Source: Chelativorans sp. Marseille-P2723
Lineage (GTDB): Bacteria; Pseudomonadota; Alphaproteobacteria; Rhizobiales; Rhizobiaceae
Direction of reading: 5' to 3'
Length of the DNA stretch: 64,000 bases
Assembly (NCBI RefSeq): GCF_902809845.1
Contig: NZ_CADDWI010000008.1
Span: 310,001 to 374,000, forward strand
Below are positions 7,827-17,210 of the stretch, piece by piece. Position 1 is the stretch's first letter. Every line of letters starts with the position of its first letter. The translations under genes were made by a program, and so were the position numbers. The notes under the pieces are model-generated. The model saw only the letters and a list, made by a program, of their open reading frames with translations. It ran no database searches and was not told the DNA's origin.

Positions 7827-9293
7827 ATGGCTCGCGCGATCATGCTGCAGGGGACGGGTTCCGATGTGGGAAAGACCGTGCTCGTTGCCGGTCTTTGCCG
7901 GGTTGCGTCAAGACGTGGCCTGAGGGTGCGTCCTTTCAAGCCCCAGAACATGTCAAACAACGCCGCGGTTGCCACCATCCCAGGTGAGGGGAGCAGCGGC
8001 GAGATCGGGCGGGCTCAATGGCTGCAGGCGCTCGCCTGCGGTGCGGAGCCTACGGTCCACATGAACCCGGTGCTCCTGAAACCGCAGAGCGACATGGGTG
8101 CGCACGTCATTGTTCAGGGCAGGGCGTATTCCCGGATTGATGCGTGCAATTATGGCCGGCTTCGGGAGCATCTGCTTTCGGCCGTCATGTCTTCATGGGA
8201 GCGGGTCAGGGAGGATGCGGACCTCGTTATCGTGGAGGGTGCAGGCTCGCCCGCGGAGATCAATCTGCGCGATCGCGACATCGCTAATATGGGTTTCGCC
8301 ACCCGCGCTCATGTGCCTGTCGTGCTGGTCGGTGACATCGATCGGGGCGGGGTGATCGCGGCCCTCGCCGGAACGCATCTGATCCTTTCCGATGCAGATC
8401 GCGAGACGATTTCTGGCTTCATTATCAATAAATTCCGCGGCGATCTTTCACTATTTGATGATGGTCTTGCGGCAATCACACGATTCACCGGCTGGCGAAG
8501 TTTCGGTGTCGTGCCATGGCTTTCCGCAGTCGCTCACCTTCCGTCGGAGGATTCGGTAGTGCTGAATTGCGGCGCGTCGAAGAATTCCGCGCTGAAGATT
8601 GCAGTCCCTTTGCTCTCCCGGATTGCCAATTTCGATGACCTCGATCCGCTAAGGGGGACGGAAGGCGTGCAGGTCATTTTCGTACCGCCAGGCCAACGCC
8701 TCCCCGAAGATGCTGCACTCGTCGTCATACCGGGGACGAAATCGACGATTGCCGATCTTGCGTTTCTCCGGCGCAACGGCTGGGATCGCGATCTTGCCGC
8801 CCATCGGGCGCGGGGTGGCGTCATTATCGGCCTGTGCGGAGGATTCCAGATGCTTGGCCGGCGGATAGACGACCCGCTGGGGCTTGAAGGGGAGGCGCGC
8901 GCAGCCGAAGGACTTGGCTTCCTCGACGTCAACACAGTGATGGTGCCGGAGAAGACCGTGCGCGAAGTATTTGCGCACTCAACACGTTACGATGTTTCGT
9001 TAACCGGCTACGAAATCCATATGGGTCGGACTCGCGGCCCGGATTGTGACCGGCCAGTGGCTCTTGTTGACGGGCATCCGGAGGGGGCGACGTCCGCCGA
9101 TGGAAAAGTCTTTGGCACCTACCTTCACGGGCTGTTCGGTGCGGAGGATTTCCGGGCGCGCTTTCTTCAGGAATTTGGTGTTCATGACGCGGGTCGTGGC
9201 TACCTCGATCAGATCGAGGAAGCGCTCGATGCGATTGCGGCGGAACTGGAACGGCATCTCAATTGCGATGCACTCTTCGCTGCGGCGCGATAA
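7827..9293 (+). CDS. cobQ: Cobyric acid synthase
   Basis: 488 residues. The N-terminal P-loop domain starts MLQGTGSDVGKTVLVAGLCR, typical of the dethiobiotin-synthetase-like amidotransferases. It is followed by RPFKPQNMSNNA and by VEGAGSPAEINLRDRDIANM. The C-terminal class I glutaminase domain has the nucleophile motif GLCGGFQMLG and a later GYEIHMG histidine. The enzyme amidates four carboxylates of adenosylcobyrinic acid diamide in cobalamin synthesis. The start at 7827 has GGGTGAGGA just before it. It stands alone here; no other cob genes are in the window. Confidence 0.95.
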   Translation: MARAIMLQGTGSDVGKTVLVAGLCRVASRRGLRVRPFKPQNMSNNAAVATIPGEGSSGEIGRAQWLQALACGAEPTVHMNPVLLKPQSDMGAHVIVQGRAYSRIDACNYGRLREHLLSAVMSSWERVREDADLVIVEGAGSPAEINLRDRDIANMGFATRAHVPVVLVGDIDRGGVIAALAGTHLILSDADRETISGFIINKFRGDLSLFDDGLAAITRFTGWRSFGVVPWLSAVAHLPSEDSVVLNCGASKNSALKIAVPLLSRIANFDDLDPLRGTEGVQVIFVPPGQRLPEDAALVVIPGTKSTIADLAFLRRNGWDRDLAAHRARGGVIIGLCGGFQMLGRRIDDPLGLEGEARAAEGLGFLDVNTVMVPEKTVREVFAHSTRYDVSLTGYEIHMGRTRGPDCDRPVALVDGHPEGATSADGKVFGTYLHGLFGAEDFRARFLQEFGVHDAGRGYLDQIEEALDAIAAELERHLNCDALFAAAR

Positions 9294-9294
9294 A

Positions 9295-9726
9295 TCATGC
9301 CGATCCCGCCTCATGCGCTTTCGGCCAGTAGGTGCCCACAACCCAGACATTGCCTTCCGGATCGCGGCAGATGAACTCCCGGCTGCCATAATCGCGATCA
9401 AGGGGTTCTTGAAGAATTTCGGCTCCGGCCCTTAGCGCCTGATCGTAGAGTACATCCGCGTTCTCTACGGCGAGATAGACCGACTTTCCTCCTTGCTCAC
9501 CCGGTTCACCGACGATTGCTCCATACGCGTCATTTTCTGTCTGGCCCAGCATGATGATCGAGGAGCCGAGGGCGAGTTCAGCATGGACCACATTGTCACC
9601 ATCGGCGACGCGCGAATGTATCGAAAAGCCAAACGCCTTCACCAGAAATTCAATGATGGCGGCGGGGTTGCGGTAGCGGAAGGTGGGATAGATTCGCGGG
9701 GGCTGGATGGAAACCGAACGGCTCAT
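9295..9726 (-). CDS. VOC family (glyoxalase/bleomycin-resistance-like) protein
   Basis: 143 residues. It shows paired beta-alpha-beta-beta-beta modules: YPTFRYRNPAAIIEFLVKAFGF at the start, HAELALGSSIIMLG in the middle, and EPLDRDYGSREFICRDPEGNVW at the end, as in PhnB/YdcJ-like VOC proteins. ATG 9726 is chosen because GAGGG lies about 8 bases upstream; the ATG at 9735 would sit directly on that site. It converges with cobQ at their 3' ends. The substrate is not predictable. Confidence 0.8.
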   Translation of the reverse strand: MSRSVSIQPPRIYPTFRYRNPAAIIEFLVKAFGFSIHSRVADGDNVVHAELALGSSIIMLGQTENDAYGAIVGEPGEQGGKSVYLAVENADVLYDQALRAGAEILQEPLDRDYGSREFICRDPEGNVWVVGTYWPKAHEAGSA

Positions 9727-9785
9727 GACGTGCATCCCTCGTCTTATCGTTTGAGAACTATTCTATCCTGCAAGCGCGTTCTTGC

Positions 9786-11453
9786 CTATGAGGTGTGCGG
9801 ATCAAACGGGAGGCCGAATGAGCCCTCCGCATTTGCAAGCCGCCTCTGCCGCGTTTCCAGTGCCTGCGCCAGGTTGGGCGCTGCCGCCACCAGCGTTCTA
9901 GCGACGTCGCTTGCAGGATGGCGAAGGACGGTCTCGGTTGGGCCGGTCTCGACAATCCTGCCTTCATGCATCACCAGCACCGTATCGGTGATGGCCCGGG
10001 CGGCGGTCAGATCGTGGGTTATGAAAAGATAAGCAAGATTCAGGCGCGCGTTGAGATCGGCGAAGAGATCAAGAATCTGGGCGCGGATGGAAACATCAAG
10101 CGCCGAAACAGGCTCATCGGCTATGATCAGTTTGGGTTTGGTGATGATGGCGCGGGCGATGGACAGCCGCTGCCGCTGTCCGCCGGAAAATTCGTGCGGA
10201 TATTTGTCCATGTCCGCGGCAGAGAGCCCTACCTGTTCAAGCGTTTCGGCCACGAGTGTACGCCGCTCGGCCTTGGAAAGCGGCTCGTCAAGAAGGTGCA
10301 ACGGCTCGGCAACCAGCCGTTCGGCCTTGTGGCGTGGATTGAAGGAGCCGTATGGGTCCTGAAAGACCACCTGCATGTTACGACGCGCCGGCCGCAGGGC
10401 ATCGTTGGCACGTGTTGCTATATCCTCCCCCATGAAGCGGATGGTGCCCGATGTGGGACGGTCGAGCGCTAGTATCATCCGTGCGAGCGTCGACTTGCCG
10501 CAGCCGGATCGGCCCACCAAGGCAATGGATTGACCCGCCCGCAGCGAAAAGGAGACACCATCAACTGCTCGGAACTTTCCCGGCCGGGCCAGCAGCGACC
10601 GCCGCCGCAGCGGATAGTCGCGCACCACGTCCCGCACCTCGAGCAGCGGCTCGGCCGCAGGCGGAGCGGCAGCGGCTGCCCGCGCGGGCACATGGGCAGA
10701 TGCTTCCGCAAGCTGGCGGGTATAGGGGTGTGCCTGCCTCGTCAGCACCCGGGTCGTGTCGCCTGTCTCGATCACGGCGCCGCGCCGCATGATGGTTATG
10801 CGGTCGGCCATCTCCGCGACAACGGCAAGATCATGGGAGATCAGAAGCAGGCTCATTCGGTTCTCCTGCACCAGGTCGCGCAGGAGTTCGAGGATCTGTG
10901 CCTGAAGGACCACATCGAGCGCAGTGGTGGGCTCGTCAGCGATCAACAGCTTGGGCCTAAGAGCGCACGCAATGGCTATGACGACGCGCTGCCGCTGGCC
11001 GCCCGAAAGCTCGTGCGGATAACGGGACAGGGGAACTTTGCTTTCCGGCAAGCCGACCCGATCCAGCATGGCTCGGGCTCGTTTCTCCGCATCGGCGCGT
11101 CTGGCGCCGGTATGCCAGCGGATACCTTCGGCTACCTGCTCGCCGATGGTCTTTACCGGGTTGAGCGCGGTCATGGGCTCCTGAAAGACCATGCCGATAT
11201 CATCACCGCGCAACCGGCACATAGAGGGCTCTGGCGCGGAGAGTATATCGATGCCGTCAAACGTGACGCGGCCGCGCGCCATGGTTCCTTCCGGCAGAAG
11301 TTTCATTATGGCGAGCGCCGTAAGGGATTTGCCGGAACCCGATTCACCCACGATGCCCATCACCTCGCCCGGTGCAATGGAAAGCTCGATATTCTTGAGG
11401 ATGGGAACGTCGCCGATCGACAACGAAAGATTCTCGATCTCAAGCAGGCTCAT
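9786..11453 (-). CDS. Peptide-type ABC transporter, double ATP-binding protein (DppD-DppF fusion)
   Basis: 555 residues carrying two complete ABC ATPase domains. Domain 1 has [23 protein letters not shown] and [12 protein letters not shown]. Domain 2 (from about residue 270) has [24 protein letters not shown] and [12 protein letters not shown]. Each is followed by the oligopeptide-type C-terminal extension (AHPYTRQL in the first). It powers the two permeases encoded upstream, and its ATG overlaps the dppC-like stop as ATGA. It is the last gene of a five-gene operon starting near 16.2 kb. Confidence 0.93.
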   Translation of the reverse strand: MSLLEIENLSLSIGDVPILKNIELSIAPGEVMGIVGESGSGKSLTALAIMKLLPEGTMARGRVTFDGIDILSAPEPSMCRLRGDDIGMVFQEPMTALNPVKTIGEQVAEGIRWHTGARRADAEKRARAMLDRVGLPESKVPLSRYPHELSGGQRQRVVIAIACALRPKLLIADEPTTALDVVLQAQILELLRDLVQENRMSLLLISHDLAVVAEMADRITIMRRGAVIETGDTTRVLTRQAHPYTRQLAEASAHVPARAAAAAPPAAEPLLEVRDVVRDYPLRRRSLLARPGKFRAVDGVSFSLRAGQSIALVGRSGCGKSTLARMILALDRPTSGTIRFMGEDIATRANDALRPARRNMQVVFQDPYGSFNPRHKAERLVAEPLHLLDEPLSKAERRTLVAETLEQVGLSAADMDKYPHEFSGGQRQRLSIARAIITKPKLIIADEPVSALDVSIRAQILDLFADLNARLNLAYLFITHDLTAARAITDTVLVMHEGRIVETGPTETVLRHPASDVARTLVAAAPNLAQALETRQRRLANAEGSFGLPFDPHTS

Positions 11454-12319
11454 CGTGTGTGTCTCAGTCGCGGATCGAGAAGATCACGCAATCCGTCTCC
11501 CAGAAGGTTAAGTCCCAGAACCGTGATCGCGATGGCGAGGCCGGGAAAGAGGGCAAGATGTGGTGCAAGGGCTATCCTCGTCTGCGCATCGAACAGCATG
11601 CGGCCCCAGGAGGGCATGGGCGGTTGTGCTCCAAGTCCCAGATAGGAAAGTCCGGCCTCTGCCAGGATGCCAAGAGCAAACTGAATCGTACCCTGCACAA
11701 GCAGAAGGCTGGCGATATTTGGCAGGATATGCTCGATGGTGATCACCAGTCGTCCCTTGCCGCAGGCTCGCGCCGCCAGGATGAATTCGCGCGGCCAGAG
11801 CGCGAGCGCTCCGGCACGGGCGATACGCGCAAACACCGGCACATTGAAAATTCCGATCGCTATGATCGCGTTGACGGCGCCTGGGCCAAAAATGGCCGTA
11901 ATCATCAACGCCGAAATGAGGGCGGGAAAGGCGAAGATCACATCGTTGAAGCGCATGAGAAGATCGTCAGGTAGTCCCCCCCGTGCCGCAGCCCATGTGC
12001 CAAGCGGAACGCCCAGTCCCATTCCGAGGCCCACCGCGACGATGGCGACGGCGATGGAATTGCGTGAGCCGACCATGATCATCGACAAAATGTCGCGCCC
12101 CATGTGATCCGTGCCGAACGGATGGGAAAGCGAGATGCCCTGCATGCGGTTGGCGACTTCCAGGCGGGTGATGTCGTAGGGCACCCAGAAGAAGGAGACA
12201 AGCGCCATCAGCGCAATGGAACCGGTGACGATCAGGCCAATAAGAAAAGAGCGGTTGTGCAGAGCCCTCAGGAAAAAGTTGCGTTTTGGCGTGGGTACGA
12301 AAACCGGATCGAGGCTCAT
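11450..12319 (-). CDS. Peptide-type ABC transporter permease (DppC/OppC-like)
   Basis: 289 residues from ATG 12319, which forms an ATGA overlap with the upstream permease stop; a longer frame exists but would bury the neighbouring gene's end. An N-terminal helix (LIGLIVTGSIALMALVSFFW) is followed by the HPFGTDHMGRDILSMIMVGSRNS motif typical of DppC proteins. About five further membrane helices surround the EAA loop (ILAARACGKGRLVITIEHILPN). It forms the membrane pore with the DppB-like partner. Confidence 0.92.
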   Translation of the reverse strand: MSLDPVFVPTPKRNFFLRALHNRSFLIGLIVTGSIALMALVSFFWVPYDITRLEVANRMQGISLSHPFGTDHMGRDILSMIMVGSRNSIAVAIVAVGLGMGLGVPLGTWAAARGGLPDDLLMRFNDVIFAFPALISALMITAIFGPGAVNAIIAIGIFNVPVFARIARAGALALWPREFILAARACGKGRLVITIEHILPNIASLLLVQGTIQFALGILAEAGLSYLGLGAQPPMPSWGRMLFDAQTRIALAPHLALFPGLAIAITVLGLNLLGDGLRDLLDPRLRHTR

Positions 12320-13272
12320 CGTGAAAGCCTTAGGCGTGGGTCGATCAGGGCGTAGCATATGTCGACGGCGAGATTAATGAGGATGATCGTTGCCACCAGC
12401 AACATCAACACACCCTCGACAACTATCAGGTCGCGCTGGATGATAGCCTGAAAGATGAGACGGCCGAGGCCTGGCAGATAAAAGACATTCTCTATGATGA
12501 TGGTGCCGGCAAGCAGGAAAGCAAATTGCAGGCCCATGATCGTGAGCACTGGAATGAGTGCATTGCGCAGCGCATGGCGCCATAGCACGGTGCGGTGCGG
12601 CATGCCTTTGGCCCGTGCGGTGCGGATATAATCCTCGCCCATGACATCAACCATGGCGGACCGCGTCACGCGGGCAAGAATTGCTGCCTGTGGCAGGGCA
12701 AGCGCGACGGCAGGCAGGATCAGCGCTTTCAGGGCCTGCCAGTTGTCCGCCAAGGTCTCACCCCAACCGGGAAAGCCGCCGGCTGGCACAAGGCGCAAGC
12801 CGACTGCAAAGACATAGATGAGCAGCAGGGCAAACCAGAAATTGGGTATCGCCACACCCACCTGCGCCGCACCCATCGTGATCGTGTCTGCTGCGCGCCC
12901 GCGCCGCGCGGCAGCAAAGACACCCACGGGGATGGCTATCAGAGTAGAAAGGGTAAGCGCAATGACGGCGAGCGGCAATGAAACGCCAAGCCGTTCCAGG
13001 ATGAGGTCCATGACCGTTGATGAATAGGTGTAGGAGCGGCCGAAATCGCCGATCGCCAAGCCCATGATCCAATCCAGATATCGAATCGGGATCGGCCGAT
13101 CGAGACCCATTTCCAGCCGCAACGCCGCCAGCGTTTCGGGGCTTGCATTCATGCCCAACATGATGCGTGCCGGGTCGCCGGGAAGAACTTCCAGCACGAA
13201 AAAGACGATGACTGAGGATGCAAGCAATGTTGCAAATCCCACGGCCAGTCTTTTCGCGAGAAATGCGATCAT
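12316..13272 (-). CDS. Peptide-type ABC transporter permease (DppB/OppB-like)
   Basis: 318 residues, six predicted membrane helices. The N-terminus (FLAKRLAVGFATLLASSVIVF, then LPGDPARIMLG) and the EAA-type loop (DYIRTARAKGMPHRTVLWRHALRNALIPVLT) are diagnostic for DppB-type permeases. ATG 13272 lies 46 bp downstream of the binding-protein gene, so transcription probably continues from it. The ATGA overlap with the next gene indicates translational coupling. Confidence 0.92.
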   Translation of the reverse strand: MIAFLAKRLAVGFATLLASSVIVFFVLEVLPGDPARIMLGMNASPETLAALRLEMGLDRPIPIRYLDWIMGLAIGDFGRSYTYSSTVMDLILERLGVSLPLAVIALTLSTLIAIPVGVFAAARRGRAADTITMGAAQVGVAIPNFWFALLLIYVFAVGLRLVPAGGFPGWGETLADNWQALKALILPAVALALPQAAILARVTRSAMVDVMGEDYIRTARAKGMPHRTVLWRHALRNALIPVLTIMGLQFAFLLAGTIIIENVFYLPGLGRLIFQAIIQRDLIVVEGVLMLLVATIILINLAVDICYALIDPRLRLSR

Positions 13273-13318
13273 GGATGAGGCCCTGCTATGAAAACGCAGG
13301 ATTGCATGCGGCCTGGCG

Positions 13319-14800
13319 CTATTCCGTCCACCGCACCTTGGTCAGGTCGTTGGCCTGTATGGGCGAATTCTCCCATAATCCTTCAATCCTGGCATCCCAT
13401 ACGCCGGTTTTGGGCAATTGGAACAAAAAGCCGTTGACCGCATCTTCAGCAATGATCCGCTGAGCCTGTCCATAAAGCTCATTGCGTTTGGCTGGGTCAG
13501 CAGTGCGATCCAGTTCCGCCATCACCGATTTCAGTTCCGGATTGTCATAGTTGAAGTAGTAGTCATCGCGCGCATAGATTTCGATGTCATTGGGCTCTGT
13601 GTGCGAGATAACGGTGAGGTCGTAATCCTTATTGGAAAAGACCTGCTCCAGCCACTGCGCCCATTCCATAGGGACGATTTCGAGCTGGATACCAATCTCG
13701 CGCAATTGCGAGGCGATGATTTCCCCGCCATCACGCGCATAGGGCGGTGGCGGCAGCTTCAGCGTAGCAGAAAATCCGTCGGCAAGACCGGCTTCGGCTA
13801 GAAGCTCCTTGGCCTTGTCGAGATCGTGGGGATAGGTTCCCGTCAGATCGACATAAGCCTCGTTCGCCGGCGAAAAGTGCGACCCTATAGGCACCCCATT
13901 GCCTGCTGTTGCGCCAAGAATGATCTCTTCCCGATCGAGTGCGTGCGAAATTGCTTTGCGCACGCGGATGTCATCGAAGGGAGCCTTCCCGTTATTCATG
14001 GCAAGGATCGTCTCTCCCTCGGTCGAACCGATGACCACCTTGAAGCGCGGGTCCGCCTCGATCTGCGGCAATGCGTCGCCAGCCTGCATGTTGGAAAATG
14101 CATGCACGTCGCCTGACAGCAGTGCTGTAACTGAGGCAGCCGCATCTGGGATGAAGCGGAATTCAACCTTCTCAAGCGCCACCGGCTCGCCCCAGTAATC
14201 CGGGTTTGCGACAAGTGTGACAGCGGAACCCTTGGCCCAGCGATGGAACTTGAAGGGACCGGTACCGACCGGCTTCTCCCTGTTTTCTAGCTCTGATTCG
14301 GGCGCAACAATAACGGCATCGCCCCAGCCCATATTATAAAGGAAGGAGCCTTGCGGGTGCGCCAACTTAACCGTCACTGTTGCTGCGTCCACTACCTCGA
14401 CGGTTTCTATGGCGGCGAAAAGGGATTTTTGGGCGTTGGTCGAGTCCTCGGCCATGGCGCGTTCAAGCGTGAACTTCACGTCTTCTGCGTCAAATGTCGT
14501 TCCGTCATGGAAGGTTACGCCCTCGCGCAGATGAAAAGTGTAGGTCTTGCCATCCTCGGAGATTTCCCAACTTTCAGCCAGGGCTGGCATTACCTGGCCG
14601 CTGGGGCCGATGCGCGTCAGCCCCTCGAAGATGTTGGCGTAGACAATTTCGTCAATGGCCGCGGCAGCGCCCGCCGTAGGATCGAGATGGGGCGGCTCAA
14701 GGACGACGCCTAAGACCAGATCGGTGCGGGCGCTCAAGGCGGCCGTACTCGTGGCAAGCAGAACCATGGCTGCGCCGAGCATCGTTGAGAATCGCTTCAT
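13319..14800 (-). CDS. Peptide/opine-type ABC transporter substrate-binding protein
   Basis: 493 residues from ATG 14800, which has GGGAGA upstream; in-frame codons further upstream lie before the ribosome-binding site. A Sec signal peptide (MKRFSTMLGAAMVLLATSTAALSA) precedes a family 5 solute-binding protein. Its signatures include the VLEPPHLDPTAGAAAAIDEIVY start, AESWEISEDGKTYTFHLREGVTFHDG, and GTGPFKFHRWAKGS. It is periplasmic and delivers its ligand to the downstream permeases. The adjacent M20 hydrolase suggests an N-acylated amino acid or peptide as cargo; this is inference. Confidence 0.92.
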   Translation of the reverse strand: MKRFSTMLGAAMVLLATSTAALSARTDLVLGVVLEPPHLDPTAGAAAAIDEIVYANIFEGLTRIGPSGQVMPALAESWEISEDGKTYTFHLREGVTFHDGTTFDAEDVKFTLERAMAEDSTNAQKSLFAAIETVEVVDAATVTVKLAHPQGSFLYNMGWGDAVIVAPESELENREKPVGTGPFKFHRWAKGSAVTLVANPDYWGEPVALEKVEFRFIPDAAASVTALLSGDVHAFSNMQAGDALPQIEADPRFKVVIGSTEGETILAMNNGKAPFDDIRVRKAISHALDREEIILGATAGNGVPIGSHFSPANEAYVDLTGTYPHDLDKAKELLAEAGLADGFSATLKLPPPPYARDGGEIIASQLREIGIQLEIVPMEWAQWLEQVFSNKDYDLTVISHTEPNDIEIYARDDYYFNYDNPELKSVMAELDRTADPAKRNELYGQAQRIIAEDAVNGFLFQLPKTGVWDARIEGLWENSPIQANDLTKVRWTE

Positions 14801-14894
14801 CTCAGTCTCCCGTCTTCTCGCCCGCGCCTTTAGGCGCATCCCGCCGGATTGAAGCGCAAGTGCCGAGTCTAAGCAATGCGTCTATTGCGCCAAT

Positions 14895-16172
14895 TCATTC
14901 CGCTGTACCGCGCAGAAGCACGTCAAGGCCCATGGCCATCACAGTCGCAGACTGGACCATGTCCTCGATTCCTACCCATTCATCAGGGCGGTGGGCAAGC
15001 TCCAGCATGCCGGGGCCATAGGCAACGCAATCGTGAAGATGGCCAATGCGGGCAATATGCTTCTGGTCGTAGGTTCCAGGCGAGATCACATAATCCGGCT
15101 CCTTGCCGAACACGGCGCGTATGGCGATGGCGAGCGCCTGCGGAACGGGCGCGTCGCGCTCCGTCATCGTCGGCAGCACCTCCAACAAATTGCGCAGTTC
15201 ATAATCGAAGCGAGGTCGCTCCTCCTTCAGCCTCTCCAGAATGGAGATGACCTCGTCCTTAACCTCTTCGATTTTCTCTTCGATCAGGAAGCGGCGGTCG
15301 ATGACCAGGCGGCAGGAGTCGGCTACCGTCGGCGAGGGGAGGGCAGGAAAATAATCCTCAGTCTGCCCGCCGTGAATGGAGTTGATGTTCAGTGTCGAGC
15401 GGCGCGCGCCTTCGGGAACAACGGGCATGTCCGTCTGCTTGGCGTCCAGAGCAGGATACAGTTCCTCCTCAAAAGCAGACAGTACCGCCGCCATGTGGCG
15501 GATGGCCGAATCGCCCAGGAAAGGCATGGAGCCATGTGCGATCGATCCCTTCGTCTCGATCTCAGCCCACCAGACGCCGCGATGGCCAAGGCAGATGCGA
15601 TCCTTGTTCAGCGGCTCGGGGATGATCACATGATCAACGCGCGGTTTTGAGAAGAAGCCCTGGCGCGCAAGATAGGCAACGCCTCCATAGCCGCCTGATT
15701 CCTCGTCCACGGTGCCGGAAATCTCAATTGCGCCGGCAAAATCCGGGTATACGGCGAGGAACGCATCCACGGCTATGATAGAGGCGGCGAGCCCTCCTTT
15801 CATATCGCATGCGCCGCGGCCGAAAACCTTGCCGTCGCGCACCACGCCGGCGAAGGGGTCCACCGTCCAGCCTTCACCCGCCTCCACCACATCGATGTGC
15901 GAATTGAAATGCACGGTTGGGCCGGGACGGAAGCCCTCACGGCGTGCCACGATGTTTGTCCGCGGATAGCGGCTTGTATCGCCTGGCGTGCCTTCTGCGC
16001 GTATCAGCCGTGTCTCGAAACCGCGGGCGGTAAGCTGAGCAGCAATGTATTGGGCGCAAGGTGTATAGGCTTCGCCCGGCGGATTGATCGTCGGAAAGCG
16101 GATGAGGTCGGCGGTAAGCGCGACGAGTTCATCCTTTCGCTCGGCAACGGCCTTGGATAACGCTTCGTTCAT
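14895..16172 (-). CDS. M20 family ArgE/DapE-type deacylase
   Basis: 425 residues from ATG 16172 (an in-frame TTG four codons upstream is less likely). Zinc-hydrolase features are in order: TINPPGEAYTPCAQYIA near the N-terminus, HFNSHIDVVEAG (metal His and Asp), GRGACDMKGGLAA (bridging Asp), DEESGGYGG (catalytic Glu pair), then a dimerisation lid and the C-terminal SPGTYDQKH. Relatives remove acyl groups from acetylornithine, succinyl-diaminopimelate or N-acyl amino acids. It heads the ABC uptake operon, so it probably works on the imported compound in the cytosol. The exact substrate is open. Confidence 0.88.
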   Translation of the reverse strand: MNEALSKAVAERKDELVALTADLIRFPTINPPGEAYTPCAQYIAAQLTARGFETRLIRAEGTPGDTSRYPRTNIVARREGFRPGPTVHFNSHIDVVEAGEGWTVDPFAGVVRDGKVFGRGACDMKGGLAASIIAVDAFLAVYPDFAGAIEISGTVDEESGGYGGVAYLARQGFFSKPRVDHVIIPEPLNKDRICLGHRGVWWAEIETKGSIAHGSMPFLGDSAIRHMAAVLSAFEEELYPALDAKQTDMPVVPEGARRSTLNINSIHGGQTEDYFPALPSPTVADSCRLVIDRRFLIEEKIEEVKDEVISILERLKEERPRFDYELRNLLEVLPTMTERDAPVPQALAIAIRAVFGKEPDYVISPGTYDQKHIARIGHLHDCVAYGPGMLELAHRPDEWVGIEDMVQSATVMAMGLDVLLRGTAE

Positions 16173-16244
16173 TTGGTTATCCAATCCAGTATTGGCGCGG
16201 CTGGCAAGATGCTAGCCTTGTTGCACCTTCCTGGGGTAACAGCT

Positions 16245-17204
16245 TTATGTCGCTCCAGGGCGAGCTGAATGCCCCGTGGTGTCACCGCCGGCCTCCCAGC
16301 GTTTGTGAAACCACATCCACTGTCCGGGATCGGCTCGCACCCACTTCTCGACGATATCGTTCAGCATCTGCGTCGTGCGCTGCACATCCACCGTGCCATT
16401 TTCTTCGCGGGGCAGGTTGAGCTTATCGTTGATCTCCAGGCGGAAGCGCCCGCCTGGCAGGCGGATGCAACGGGCGGGATAGACGTCGCAATCATATTGC
16501 CGGGCCAATTTAGGCACCAGCGGGTTCGTGCGACAAGCACGGCCGAAGAAGGTGGTAGGCACGCCCCGGCGGAATTTCTGGTCGACCAATACGCCGATAT
16601 TGCCACCACTTTCCAGAACGCGGGCAAGCTGGAGAGCAGCGCCCGTCCGCGAGGGCACCAGCCCCCCCATGGCAGAACGACGTGTGCGGTAGATGTAATC
16701 AGCGATGTAGGGGTTGTTCGGCGGGCGGAAAAGAGAGGTCAGTTCCAGCCCGAAGGTGGCAGCAGCGATAGGCAAGAACTCGAAATTGCCGATATGGGCG
16801 GTGAAGAAGATATGCGGCCGATTTTCCTCCCGCAGACGCTTGAAGATCTCAATACCTGAAACCTCCACCCGTCCCGGTTGCGGCCGGTCCGGATCGAAAT
16901 CGAAAAGCTTGTCCAGGAAAATGTACTCGACCGCAAGCCGCGCCATGTTGGCCCACATGTCAGAGGCAATGGCTTCCACATCCCTACCCGTCTTCTCTGG
17001 ATAGGCCCGGCGCAGATTGTCGATTGCCACTCGGTGCCGTCCGGCCCAAGGCCCCACCCGGCGCGCCACCTTCTCGGCAAATACGAGCGCTTTGTCCGGC
17101 GGCAGTCGGCGCAGAAGGGACAGAAGTGTGAGCGCTACCTGTGCGATGAGCCAGTGCTCTACCGCCTTGAGCCGCATCTTCAGCCTGCGCAAGAAAGCCT
17201 TCAT
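16245..17204 (-). CDS. lpxXL: Lipid A very-long-chain acyltransferase LpxXL
   Basis: 319 residues of the LpxL/LpxM (HtrB/MsbB) acyltransferase family, with a membrane-proximal N-terminal helix (VALTLLSLLRRLP). The HX4E catalytic motif is HIGNFE, and later come RTRRSAMGGLVPSR and VLVDQKFRRGVPTTFFGR. It is the last gene of the acpXL operon, 6 bp after the alcohol dehydrogenase. By known rhizobial biochemistry it transfers the 27-hydroxy-C28 chain from AcpXL to lipid A at the inner membrane. The symbol rests on cluster context as well as sequence. Confidence 0.88.
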   Translation of the reverse strand: MKAFLRRLKMRLKAVEHWLIAQVALTLLSLLRRLPPDKALVFAEKVARRVGPWAGRHRVAIDNLRRAYPEKTGRDVEAIASDMWANMARLAVEYIFLDKLFDFDPDRPQPGRVEVSGIEIFKRLREENRPHIFFTAHIGNFEFLPIAAATFGLELTSLFRPPNNPYIADYIYRTRRSAMGGLVPSRTGAALQLARVLESGGNIGVLVDQKFRRGVPTTFFGRACRTNPLVPKLARQYDCDVYPARCIRLPGGRFRLEINDKLNLPREENGTVDVQRTTQMLNDIVEKWVRADPGQWMWFHKRWEAGGDTTGHSARPGAT

Positions 17205-17210
17205 TCCCCG

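Noticed and set aside
10530-11645. A 371-codon plus-strand frame across the double ABC ATPase gene
   Set aside because: It is antisense to well-conserved Walker and signature motifs on the minus strand and has no recognisable domain.
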